A DNA stretch of 64,000 bases from an uncultured Gemella sp. (GTDB lineage Bacteria; Bacillota; Bacilli; Staphylococcales; Gemellaceae): assembly GCA_938038035.1 (NCBI GenBank), contig CALHQV010000133.1:1-64000 (forward strand), given 5' to 3'. Of this stretch, positions 34,905 through 45,025 are shown piece by piece. The position numbers and the translations under genes were made by a program. Under the pieces are notes generated by a model. It worked only from the letters and a program-made list of their open reading frames with translations. It ran no database searches and was not told where the DNA came from. Positions within the stretch are counted from its first letter, which is position 1, and each line of letters starts with the position of its first letter.

Positions 34905-36380
34905 GTCCGCCCCCATCCCTTTATACGCTGTCACTGGTGGACTCATGGAATTGAAACTATCCATTCCGTATACAGGGAATTTTAAAAACTCTGGAATATT
35001 ATCATCAATCTCCCAGTTATCATTTAACATCTTACGTTTTTCTGTTTTGGTAGTCGTCATGACGATGGTGTCGCCAGGGACATTACTACCAATACCTGTA
35101 ATAGGATAACGTGTAGCAAATCCTGGAGTATCATTGATTTCATGATAAGTACAGATATAAAGTAATTCGATAAATGTTAATGGGTGAACATCTTCCTTAC
35201 TTCTATCAGGTGGTAACTCTGTAATACTATTCATGATTTTAAAAGTATTATCAGGGCCTTTATAAATTAAAGCAAGGTAATAACCATCTACTTCAATAGC
35301 CTTATGCCTAACAGCATCTGGTTTAAAACGGTGAATCAGTTTACGAATACCTTCATCGGATTGGAATACATCAAACCAATCTTGATTAAGATAAACATCT
35401 TCTTCTTTTAGTGTTTTCTTATTAACCAATTTGACTGGATGCAAAGGGTCGACAAACTTATCTTTTAAGAAGCTACTTTTAATACCACGAATTGCAAATG
35501 GTAGACACGACACGAGTTGTTGATACAAACCAACGACAATATTATTATAGCCCTGGTTATCTTTATCATGTGCAAAACGACCAGATGCTTTAGGTGCTGT
35601 AATCACGTTACGAGTAGTTTGGAATACGTTACGTGAAGCCCATTTACCTTGGATTAATTTCTTCTTACCATGACCTGTAATTTCACCTAAGTACATAAAC
35701 AATTTTAAAGCAGTCTTTTGAATTGCATAACGTGTATTATTTAATAAAGCCATGTTTGATTTATGCGAAGTACTACCAATAGAAGAAGCTAGAGATAATA
35801 ACTCACGATAAATTTGGTTTACTTCATCATGGGAAATTTGACCATCTTTAAATTCCACATCACGATAACCAGCTTGTAGAATAATAAACTTATTAATCTT
35901 TAGAATGTCTTTATTCTTTTCAATTAACTTAATAGTCTCACGTCGTTTAGGTGAACCAGTATCTGGTAATTGATACTTATCAAAATTTCTAAAGAAGAAA
36001 TCATAACCAGTTTCACCATCAATCGCATTAGAACGAACAAACTGCTTCGTTTCTTCGTCAAAAACAGCGAATGCAGTACCTGCCATAATTTCGTCAAGTA
36101 ATTTATTTGCTGAAATCAATTCACGATAAACTAAAGGATGTAGAATCTCTACATTTAAATCCATATAAGCTTGTTTCTTTAAACGCAATGGGTCGCCTAC
36201 AGGACCAAAGATTTCATTAGACCAAAGACCTTCTGGGTGTAAGTTATAGTTCGCACCATCGAACATATTACCAGAAGTAACTTTGCCTAGTTGTTTATAA
36301 ATATTTCCAGAATCTAGATTAAGTAAAGAAAGATTAAAAGGTGTTCTGGCCTTTACTTTCTTATTGTAATTTTCATCCAT
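34905..36380 (-). CDS. RNA polymerase beta-prime N-part, exon 1 (492 aa)
   Basis: Residues about 48-62 (HPEGLWSNEIFGPVGDP) match ERDGLFCARIFGPVKDY of beta-prime, and GKWASRNVFQTTRNVITAPK matches GKRVDYSGRSVI. The end, MSPPVTAYKGMGAD, aligns with LHPLVCAAYNAD just before the catalytic FDGD. Read without splicing, the ORF ends four residues later (EPTR stop). Start after ATAAGGAATAATTCTT. First gene of the polymerase operon. Confidence 0.88.
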
Positions 36381-36500
36381 AAGAATTATTCCTTATAATG
36401 AGAGTAGCCTAACATCCAGTTAGGCGTAAAGTTATGAAATCCCAATAATATAATTGGAGTATATAAATTTTTAATAAAATACAAACAGGAGCATTATATC

Positions 36501-39500
36501 ATGTTTGGAAAAAAGAAGAATATCCAAAAAGCCATGGCTATGGATAATGAATTCGATTTCGACTTTGATTTCGATGACGAAATGGGTGATGCCGATATGT
36601 TTGGTGATGGGGAATCAATGGATTTTGAAAAGAATAAATCCAATCGTTCTCCAGCATTAAATGCTACAGCTGATGTTGCTAAGGGTATATCAGATGCTGT
36701 CATCTCTAAACAAGGGATGAAGACTATCCTAACTAAAGTACTTCCTAAATCTTACGGTGAAGTATTCGAAGAAGTATCCAATGCAAAAGATAACTTAGGT
36801 TATACCATTGGTGAATCTTTAGAATCACTCAATTCAGTTAAAAAACAAACACAAAATCTATTACGTAAAGCTATTCCTGCTGCAGATAGAAATGGTTTAA
36901 CCAAATTATCTAGTCTATTAAATAAGGTAGCTGGAGAAGCTGAAGATTCATACGATAACCAGCAAGAATCAATAGAGTCTAAACGAGACGATTCTATCAA
37001 TCAAACTCTTGGTGAATTGTTTAGTTTACAGACTAAAGTACAGCAAAAACAAAAAGCCATTGACGAGAAAAAAGAGTTGGCTCGCGATGCTGTTGAAACC
37101 ACACGTTTTGAAGGTCAATATCGTGTACTCGCATCTGTAGATGCTTCTTTACGTCAATCTGTATTATTTAGTAATACCAATACATTTAATTATTATCGTA
37201 AGTCGATTGAATTAGGTATTAGACAATTACACGTGTTAAGTGATATTTATCATAACCAGTCTACCTCTAATATTACCTTATTGAAAACATTAAACGATAT
37301 TAAATTAAATACTGGTTTACCTGATTATGTTAAAATGAAAAACACAGAAGCATTGAAACAGCAGGCTAAACAGAAATTTTTTGGTGGTATTTCTTCTAGT
37401 TTCCTAGATAGATTCACCAAGAATATTGGCGAAAATATTACTCAACATATTGGTACTTTAAGCGAACTTACTGAAACACTATTTCCATTCCTAGAAGATG
37501 GTATGGATAGCTTAACAGAAGAAGATGATGGCTTTGGTGAATCTAAAACCCGTAGAGCCTCTTCTTTAGCCTCTGGTTCTTTATTGGCATTAGCTGGTGA
37601 TAGAATCGGTAAATCACTAAGAAAAAGAATGAGAGGTAATAAGTACGGAGATAAGATTCTAGAAGGTGGTGTTAAGTTAAATCGCTTTAAGAATAACATG
37701 GGTCCTGAATTATCTAAGATGTTAGGTAATAAGGCAATTGAAGAAAAGCTAATTAAATTATTTGGCACAAGAGCAGAGAACTTTGATGGTACACGTGGTG
37801 AGAAAGAATCAAACGGGTTTGTAGAATTCCTCCTAAATGGTGTCGATTGGTTAAAGATGCACGTAGATGAGGCTTCTGATAAAGCTAAAGCTATTACAGT
37901 AGATAACTTAAATGGCTATAAAGACTTTAATACACCAGAAGGCCAACAAAGATTAACTAATAAATCGGTTAATGTTATTATCCCAGGATACTTGTCTAGG
38001 ATTTTACGTGAAATCACTATGTTAAGAACAGGTGCTCCTGCCGAGCTTTTAGACTATAACCACGCTACAGGTTCATTCCAAAAGAGTTCTGTTATTCAAA
38101 AAGATTTATCACTAAGAGCAATTGGTGAAAGTGCTGCTAATACATTTAAGAATACAGGTAATGATATCTTAACTAAGTTAGAATTACATGGACGCAATAA
38201 GATTGGTAAGCTAGAATACAGAAATGGTTTTACTAAAGCTGATGCTGACTTAGTAGGTCAAATCTTGATATCCTATAGTAAATCAGGCAATCCATTAACA
38301 CCAGAATTACTTTCTAACCCAGATACTTTCTCTACATTACTGGGTGAAGAAAAAGCCAAGATAATTGCAAACAAATTTAAAGAATTAGATAAGAAAGACC
38401 TAGATACAGGTAGTGATGAAATCAGTAATATTAATTCTACGATTAATAATGCTTCTAAATCATTAGAACCAAATATTCAATTAATTAATAATTTGGCTGC
38501 TACTGGCCAATTAGATTATTTAAGAAGAAGTGGTTTGGTTTCTTTAAATGGTAAAATCGGTTATGAAAAATTCATGAGTGGATTAGCTGGATTATCTAAC
38601 GAAGACTTTAAAGCCATTAAGAGAAATTACTATAGTGACGATAATGACAACCAGTTTTTATTTAGAAATACCAATCTAGACTCTAATTCTGCATTAGCCA
38701 ATGTAACACAAAGAAGAGCTGGTGCATTTGGTAAGAGTATGTTTGGTCAAAGAATCTTAAATCGATATAACGATGGTTCTTACAATCCAAATAGAAAACT
38801 ATTGCCTTCAATGTTAGTAAGTGATTTAGAAAGAATGGGTAGTTTTGCATCTGGTGGTTATACAGGTAAATCTACTTCTGGTAATTCAGAAGACGAATTA
38901 GCCGGTGTAGTCCATAAAGACGAATATGTTATCAACCAAGAAGATGTTGAAAACATGGGTGGTCCTTCAGCTATCCAAAAATTTATCAACATGTTCAGAA
39001 GAACTGCTGAAAAATCATCTAATGCATTTGATTCTATTAAGAATACACTTAATTCCCAAATTGGTTCTAATAAAGAAGGTAAATCTAATTTAGAAATCAT
39101 TGCCGATAATACCACTTTAACTAATCTGTATTTAAAAGTAGCTGTGCAGAAATTAGATACGTTAAGTTCATTGGCTATTTCCGATAAAGTGGAAAACAGT
39201 GACCCTACTACACAAACAGGTAAACGCTGGTGGCAGTTCGCTAATAATATCTTTAGACGTAAACGCCAAGTAATGGGTCCTCCTAGACCAAATGAATCTA
39301 TTGAAGAGCAAAAGAAATCTTTGCTTAGACAAAATGCAGAATTCCTTTGGGGTATTGGTACATGGCCATTTAGAACAGGTATGCCTGCCGCATTAGGTTT
39401 AGGTTCTAGTATTGTTGGTGGTGCTTTTGATTTATTTAGAGACAATAAAGATAAGTACATGAAGAATGTACAAGATTTTTATAACGATAAATCAAATAAA

Positions 39501-42500
39501 CTTAAAGATAAGTTCATGGATGTCTATAAACAAGGTACACCTGAACCTGTCTTAAGAGCCAAAGACTTCATGATGGGTAAATACCGTACAGCAGAAGGTA
39601 AAGTCATTAAAAAATGGGAAGATATCCAAGACTCTATTTACGATGAAGAAGGAAACCTAGTACTTACTTACGATGAATTTAAAGATTCTATCGTCATGTT
39701 TAAAAATAAACCAACAGTTGTAAGAGCAATGAATTGGTTTAAAGAGAAAAAGGTACTTCGTAAACTAGGTGGTTTAGCACTAGGTGCAGCCTTATTAGGG
39801 CCAGCAGGTGTTATTCTTGCAGCAGGACATATGTTAGCTAAGAAACATAATCTTTACGGTAGAGTAAAAGAAGGTTATGCTAACGCTTTACAAGTAGATG
39901 TATACTTACCTAGCGACTTGAAAAACCCAGTAATGCTTGCTCGTGATATCAAAGACAGAATGTATTACGATGAAGGTGCAAATGACTATGTAACTGACGC
40001 TCGTAAAATGATAGGTCCAATCTACGATGTTAGACAAATGCAAGAATCTGGTACACCTACTATTATCGTTACCCAAGAAGAAATCGAAAAAGGCTTAGTA
40101 GATAAATACGGTAATAAGATTGGTACAATGGGTAAATTAGTCGCTAAGAAACTATCCAATATGGCTGGTAACTTAGTATCCAAAACTGTAAACTTAGGTG
40201 TTAAAACTGCAGTAGGTACATTTAAATTAGCTCGATTTGGTTTTAACTTAGCAGTAGGTGCAGCCAAGATTGGTTGGGCTGTTTTATCTGGTGCTGCTTC
40301 TGGATTTAAATCTGGTTTCGATAAAGGTATTGGTAAAGTAAAATCAGCAATGGATGGTATGTTCTTAAACCTTGCTTTGGTTAACGATACTAATCGATAT
40401 CTCTATGCTATTTATAATCTCTTAGATAAACGTATTCCATTGCCTGCAGGCACTTTAGGTGATGTAGATGGTGATGGTTTACGTGAAAATGGCATGGCAG
40501 ATAACCGTAAGAAACGAGCAGAAGAGAAGAAAGAAAAAGCAGAAGACGAGAAACAAGCTAAACGAGACTTCCGATTAGCCTCTATGATTGCCAGTCTTTT
40601 ACCATTTGGTTTTGGAAAAGGTAAAAAGAAAGGTGAGAAAGAAGGTGAAGAAGAAGAAAGTGGTGGTTTGTTAAGTACACTTTGGGATGGTGCTAAAACT
40701 GTCGGTGCTGGTATGTTAGGCTTAATGGGTTTGAAAGGCGGCGGTAAAGCAGCTTCAGCTGGTGGTAAGGTAGCTGGTGGTGTATTAGGTAAAGCTGCTA
40801 AATTCTTACCTGGTAAGTTAGGTACTGCTGCTAAAATTGGTGGTGCATTACTAGGTGGTGGTAAAGCTGTAGGTCAAGGTGCGAAAGCTGCCGGTGGGTT
40901 CTTAGCCAAAGGTGGACTAGCTGGTAAACTTGTAGGTAGTTCTGCTAAACTAGGTGGTAAATTCCTAGGTGGTCTTGGTATGGTCACTTCTGGTGTATCG
41001 ATGGCAAGCAACCTTATGCAGGGTAACTTCGGTGATGCCGCATGGGATGCAGGTGGTTTAGCTTTATCTGCTGCCATGACACCAGGGATTGGTTTAGGCG
41101 GCTTAGCCAGTGGTCTAGGTACCGCAGCTACATTCTTAGCGACTAACCCAATTGGTTGGGCTATCTTAGGTACAGCAGCTGTAGGTGCCGTAGGTTATGG
41201 TCTGTATAAGCTATTGAAGAATGATACCAAAATCAATGACAAAGTAAAAGCACGTTTGTTAATGTATGGTTTTAATCCAGATGAAGATGAGAAGAAAGCT
41301 AAGATTATTCTGAAGTTTGAGAATATGCTAGACGAAGCTGTTCGATTTGTAAATGGACAGATTAGCATCGATGAATCTAAAATAGACATCGAAGAAGTGA
41401 TGGAACTATTTGAAGTAGATAAAGAAGACCAAGAGCATACAGCTAACTGGATGTACTGGTATAACTCTAGGTTCAAACCTGTGTTTACAAAAACCATGAG
41501 TGTATTAAAAGGTATTAATCCTAAGTACAGTGCTGAAGATGCTTATGATTTAAAAGACCAAGAAGAATATAAATACTACGTAGGTATTAAACCAAAACCA
41601 GGTGAATATAATTCTACACAATCTCCATTTAAAGATACTGCAATCAATAGTTCAGGTGAACAAGCAATTAGCTTTATTGATAATATCTTAGCTAAGATTA
41701 AATCCACTCCAGAAGGTGCTAAGTTTGCACAAGGTGCTGCCATGGCAAATGGATTACAAGAGCAAGCTAAGAAAGACGCTGAAACTGCTAAGATAGAAGC
41801 GGGTTTAGATAAATCAAAAGCTAAAGATATTGGTACAATGGGTGTAGGTGTCACAGCAGCTGGTGCTGCCGGTGCATTAGCAGCTTCTGCTACTAAGAGT
41901 AAGCCTGTTACTGACTTTGTTAAAGGTGCGGGTAAATTTAGTTTACTTGCTGCTGTTCCAGGTATTGGTATTATTACTGGGTTAGCCAGTAGTTTTGGTT
42001 TATTTGAATCAGATACTGCTGAAACAGCTCCTACTCAAAATGGTTACGACCCATTTAATGCTATTCGTTATAAAACATATGGTTTATCTAGCTTATCAGA
42101 ATCAGACCGTATTAGTACATTAGCTCGTTTAGAATTAATGGTGAAAGAAGGCGTAAACATATCTCAAGGTAAAGCAACCTATAAAGGTGATATAGCAGAA
42201 TTAGTCATTAAAGCCTGTGGTTTATTTGGTATTGATAAAAACGATACTTCTGGTTTACAAAGATTGACCATGTATATTGGTGGTCGTTTCTTACCAGCAT
42301 TCTTGAACTTAATGAATGGTGTACGTTCAGTATTAAATACTACAGATATCTTTGTTATTTCTCGTGCTAGACCATCTGAACAAATGGCTATTGCGACTAC
42401 CATGATGAACAGTGAAGGTAAATACGGTTCCGTATGGTCATGTACTGTTTCACCATGGGAAGGATATACACTAAATACCAATAAAGCGTCGGCAGACCCT

Positions 42501-44954
42501 GATATTAATTACCTGAAAAAAGATGTAGAATCTAAAGGTAGTTCTGAAGGTAAGATTAAAGCTATTGAAGAAGCCAATAAATCTACTACCATGGGACAAT
42601 TATCTAGTGCCATGGATAAGGTAAAAGATTATGGTTCTAATCTTTGGAATACATTTAAGAATACAGCAGGTAATTTTTGGGATAACCTTAAGCAGAATTT
42701 TGCAGATTGGCAAAACGGCGATAAAACCTTTACTGAAGCCGCTGGTGATGTTGCATCCAATGCCTACTATGGTGCTCAAGCAGTCACAGGAGCCTTAACT
42801 GGTGATGGTGCTGGCGGTAGTTTAGCCAATGTACCACAACCTACTGGTTCTGGTAGTTGGGGTGCTGTAAGAGATACCATTATTGCTGCTGCTAAAGTAG
42901 TAGGTGTAGACCCTGGTCTGTTAGCTGGTATGGCAGCACAAGAGTCTGGCTTCCAACCTGGTATTAGAGCAAAAGGTTCTAGTGCAACTGGTTTGTTCCA
43001 ATTCCTTGATGGTACTTGGAAACAAATGTTAAAACAATACGGCCCTAAATATAATATTCCAGCAGGTACTCCTGCCACCAATGGTGCAGCGAATGCTATT
43101 TTAGGTGCCCAATATGTTAAAGACAATATTGAAGCATTAAGAAAAGTAACCAATAATGTCCAACCAGGAGATGCTTACTTAGCACATTTCCTAGGATTAG
43201 GTGGTGCGAGAAAAGCATTAAAAGCAGGCGATAATGTTTCCTTTGCTTCATTGTTCCCACAAGCAGCAAGAGCTAATCCTGCTTATTCTGGTACAATTGG
43301 TCAAGTACGTGCACAGTTAACCAATAACATGTTTGCTAAGCATCGCTCATTTGGTGTAGATGTTCCAATTGGTGGTACAAATACTACTGCTGGTTCATTA
43401 CCTAGTGGTGATGGTACTGGCTTTAGAGGTGGTATATCTAGAGACACTCAAGTCAAAGCACAACAATCCTATGCTGTAGCTAGACAAGCGATTATGAATG
43501 ATAATCGACTCACTGCTGCTCAAAAACAACAAAGAATTAGTGAAATTAACCAAGCAGCATTCCATTATTCTCAATATGGTTATAATGGTTCTAAGACAGA
43601 TGGTGGTAATGATATTACTGGTATGTCTGGTCCAAATCCAAATGCTTATGCTAATGTTAAAATTACAGCTAATTCTAGGATGGGTAAAGCTATTGCTTGG
43701 ATGGCAAAAAACTGTGGAGCAAGGTCAAAACACAGATGTGCAGCCTATGTTGCATCTGCCTTGATTGCTGGTGGTTTTAAAGTAAACCGACAAGCCTCTG
43801 CGTATATGTACCATCGAAATGGTGAGTTAGCTAGACTTGGTTTTAAACTAGTAGCTCAAACTACTCAGTCTGGTATTTCTAGCGTATCTAAAGTAGGTGA
43901 CGTTATTGTTTGGGATAGATGTCCTTCATCTCCAGTTCATGGCCATATTGCCATTAACGTAGGTACTAGAGTACACCCTAAAGGATATTGTTCCGACTTC
44001 TTCCATGGTACAGGTGTGTATGGTCGACCTGGAGCAGTATACGTATATCGTCATCCAGAAAATGCAAATGGTGAAGTTATTAGTGTTAGTGGTAATGGTG
44101 CTAATTTTGCAGTACCACCACAAGTAGCTAATAATAAACCAGAAAACATTGAAGGTAAAGAAACTGGTGATAGTCAAGCTAAGAAACCAAAACCAAAACC
44201 AATGGCTAAACCTACTACATCTAAATCTACTGGTACTAAGGGTTTAAATAGCAGTCTTAAAGTACAGACTGGCTCTAACTCTACAGGTGATTTAAAAGGT
44301 TTAGATGCTAAAGTTTCACTGAAAAATGCATTGGCTAAATCCCAATCAGGTGAGAATGAGGTACACATTACTAAATCCACTAATACTGGAGATATATCCG
44401 ATTTAACAGGTATGGTAACTGACCTTAGCACATTAACCAATGGTCACTTAAATTCAGATGGTACTTCAGCAAATCAACCAGAAGATAATGTAGCTAAACT
44501 CCAAGCTTCTATCCGAAATATTCTAAAACACTTTGGTGAAAGAAGTGATTCTACCATGGTAGAAACTACTTTGAATAAAACCAAAGAAGCTCGTATAAAA
44601 TACAAAGAGCAAATGGATAACCATTCTATTTTAGATAGTGCACTGAAGACAGCTAAAGCCGAACTGGATAAAGTTAATGTATCTGAAATGAAGAATGTTT
44701 CTGAACAAGCAGCTAAGAAATCAGTAGAACATTCTAAAACCATTAACAATGTTGCAGAAGATATCCTTAAAGAGAATAAGAAACAAACAAAACTCTTGAC
44801 AGATATTTTAGATGAATTAAGGAAAGGCAAAAAAGAAATTTCTTCTAATGATTCTAAAATCACTGCTAGAGATAAGGTGAATTATTCTAGTGAGTTTAGA
44901 ACAAACCCAAAATTAAGTGAATCACCAGTAGACATGAGAAAAGGTAATCAATAA
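36501..44954 (+). CDS. Giant tape-measure-like protein with transglycosylase and CHAP-like domains
   Basis: A 2817-residue protein, the largest in the window. Very acidic start (EFDFDFDFDDE), long helical regions, and Ala/Gly-rich hydrophobic segments (about 1400-1580) typical of tape measures. Residues about 2120-2240 are a lytic transglycosylase (SLT) domain: AAQESGFQPGIRAKGSSATG then LFQF, catalytic Glu near 2148. Residues about 2390-2520 look like a CHAP/NlpC-type peptidase: CAAYVASALIAGG (Cys near 2413) and HGHIAIN (His near 2482). It would set tail length and open the wall on DNA entry. The start follows ACAGGAGCATTATATC. Opposite strand to the polymerase operon. Confidence 0.8.
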   Translation: MFGKKKNIQKAMAMDNEFDFDFDFDDEMGDADMFGDGESMDFEKNKSNRSPALNATADVAKGISDAVISKQGMKTILTKVLPKSYGEVFEEVSNAKDNLGYTIGESLESLNSVKKQTQNLLRKAIPAADRNGLTKLSSLLNKVAGEAEDSYDNQQESIESKRDDSINQTLGELFSLQTKVQQKQKAIDEKKELARDAVETTRFEGQYRVLASVDASLRQSVLFSNTNTFNYYRKSIELGIRQLHVLSDIYHNQSTSNITLLKTLNDIKLNTGLPDYVKMKNTEALKQQAKQKFFGGISSSFLDRFTKNIGENITQHIGTLSELTETLFPFLEDGMDSLTEEDDGFGESKTRRASSLASGSLLALAGDRIGKSLRKRMRGNKYGDKILEGGVKLNRFKNNMGPELSKMLGNKAIEEKLIKLFGTRAENFDGTRGEKESNGFVEFLLNGVDWLKMHVDEASDKAKAITVDNLNGYKDFNTPEGQQRLTNKSVNVIIPGYLSRILREITMLRTGAPAELLDYNHATGSFQKSSVIQKDLSLRAIGESAANTFKNTGNDILTKLELHGRNKIGKLEYRNGFTKADADLVGQILISYSKSGNPLTPELLSNPDTFSTLLGEEKAKIIANKFKELDKKDLDTGSDEISNINSTINNASKSLEPNIQLINNLAATGQLDYLRRSGLVSLNGKIGYEKFMSGLAGLSNEDFKAIKRNYYSDDNDNQFLFRNTNLDSNSALANVTQRRAGAFGKSMFGQRILNRYNDGSYNPNRKLLPSMLVSDLERMGSFASGGYTGKSTSGNSEDELAGVVHKDEYVINQEDVENMGGPSAIQKFINMFRRTAEKSSNAFDSIKNTLNSQIGSNKEGKSNLEIIADNTTLTNLYLKVAVQKLDTLSSLAISDKVENSDPTTQTGKRWWQFANNIFRRKRQVMGPPRPNESIEEQKKSLLRQNAEFLWGIGTWPFRTGMPAALGLGSSIVGGAFDLFRDNKDKYMKNVQDFYNDKSNKLKDKFMDVYKQGTPEPVLRAKDFMMGKYRTAEGKVIKKWEDIQDSIYDEEGNLVLTYDEFKDSIVMFKNKPTVVRAMNWFKEKKVLRKLGGLALGAALLGPAGVILAAGHMLAKKHNLYGRVKEGYANALQVDVYLPSDLKNPVMLARDIKDRMYYDEGANDYVTDARKMIGPIYDVRQMQESGTPTIIVTQEEIEKGLVDKYGNKIGTMGKLVAKKLSNMAGNLVSKTVNLGVKTAVGTFKLARFGFNLAVGAAKIGWAVLSGAASGFKSGFDKGIGKVKSAMDGMFLNLALVNDTNRYLYAIYNLLDKRIPLPAGTLGDVDGDGLRENGMADNRKKRAEEKKEKAEDEKQAKRDFRLASMIASLLPFGFGKGKKKGEKEGEEEESGGLLSTLWDGAKTVGAGMLGLMGLKGGGKAASAGGKVAGGVLGKAAKFLPGKLGTAAKIGGALLGGGKAVGQGAKAAGGFLAKGGLAGKLVGSSAKLGGKFLGGLGMVTSGVSMASNLMQGNFGDAAWDAGGLALSAAMTPGIGLGGLASGLGTAATFLATNPIGWAILGTAAVGAVGYGLYKLLKNDTKINDKVKARLLMYGFNPDEDEKKAKIILKFENMLDEAVRFVNGQISIDESKIDIEEVMELFEVDKEDQEHTANWMYWYNSRFKPVFTKTMSVLKGINPKYSAEDAYDLKDQEEYKYYVGIKPKPGEYNSTQSPFKDTAINSSGEQAISFIDNILAKIKSTPEGAKFAQGAAMANGLQEQAKKDAETAKIEAGLDKSKAKDIGTMGVGVTAAGAAGALAASATKSKPVTDFVKGAGKFSLLAAVPGIGIITGLASSFGLFESDTAETAPTQNGYDPFNAIRYKTYGLSSLSESDRISTLARLELMVKEGVNISQGKATYKGDIAELVIKACGLFGIDKNDTSGLQRLTMYIGGRFLPAFLNLMNGVRSVLNTTDIFVISRARPSEQMAIATTMMNSEGKYGSVWSCTVSPWEGYTLNTNKASADPDINYLKKDVESKGSSEGKIKAIEEANKSTTMGQLSSAMDKVKDYGSNLWNTFKNTAGNFWDNLKQNFADWQNGDKTFTEAAGDVASNAYYGAQAVTGALTGDGAGGSLANVPQPTGSGSWGAVRDTIIAAAKVVGVDPGLLAGMAAQESGFQPGIRAKGSSATGLFQFLDGTWKQMLKQYGPKYNIPAGTPATNGAANAILGAQYVKDNIEALRKVTNNVQPGDAYLAHFLGLGGARKALKAGDNVSFASLFPQAARANPAYSGTIGQVRAQLTNNMFAKHRSFGVDVPIGGTNTTAGSLPSGDGTGFRGGISRDTQVKAQQSYAVARQAIMNDNRLTAAQKQQRISEINQAAFHYSQYGYNGSKTDGGNDITGMSGPNPNAYANVKITANSRMGKAIAWMAKNCGARSKHRCAAYVASALIAGGFKVNRQASAYMYHRNGELARLGFKLVAQTTQSGISSVSKVGDVIVWDRCPSSPVHGHIAINVGTRVHPKGYCSDFFHGTGVYGRPGAVYVYRHPENANGEVISVSGNGANFAVPPQVANNKPENIEGKETGDSQAKKPKPKPMAKPTTSKSTGTKGLNSSLKVQTGSNSTGDLKGLDAKVSLKNALAKSQSGENEVHITKSTNTGDISDLTGMVTDLSTLTNGHLNSDGTSANQPEDNVAKLQASIRNILKHFGERSDSTMVETTLNKTKEARIKYKEQMDNHSILDSALKTAKAELDKVNVSEMKNVSEQAAKKSVEHSKTINNVAEDILKENKKQTKLLTDILDELRKGKKEISSNDSKITARDKVNYSSEFRTNPKLSESPVDMRKGNQ

Positions 44955-44962
44955 AGTAATCA

Positions 44963-44990
44963 GACTGCCAGTGTGTATACACTGGTAGTC
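44963..44990 (+). terminator. Terminator after the giant gene
   Basis: GACTGCCAGTGT pairs with ACACTGGTAGTC around GTAT; TATTATTTTCT follows. Confidence 0.75.
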
Positions 44991-45025
44991 TATTATTTTC
45001 TATGATTGATAAATAGGAGTAAAAC

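Noticed and set aside
26536..36380. Inteins as the explanation for the interruptions of the polymerase genes
   Set aside because: The intervening sequences contain stop codons in every relevant frame, lack intein splice blocks, and show group I P7 elements.
26536..36380. Permanently split polymerase genes without splicing
   Set aside because: The downstream halves lack ribosome sites, the breaks fall inside conserved blocks, and exact joining restores those blocks; splicing fits better, though not proven by cDNA.
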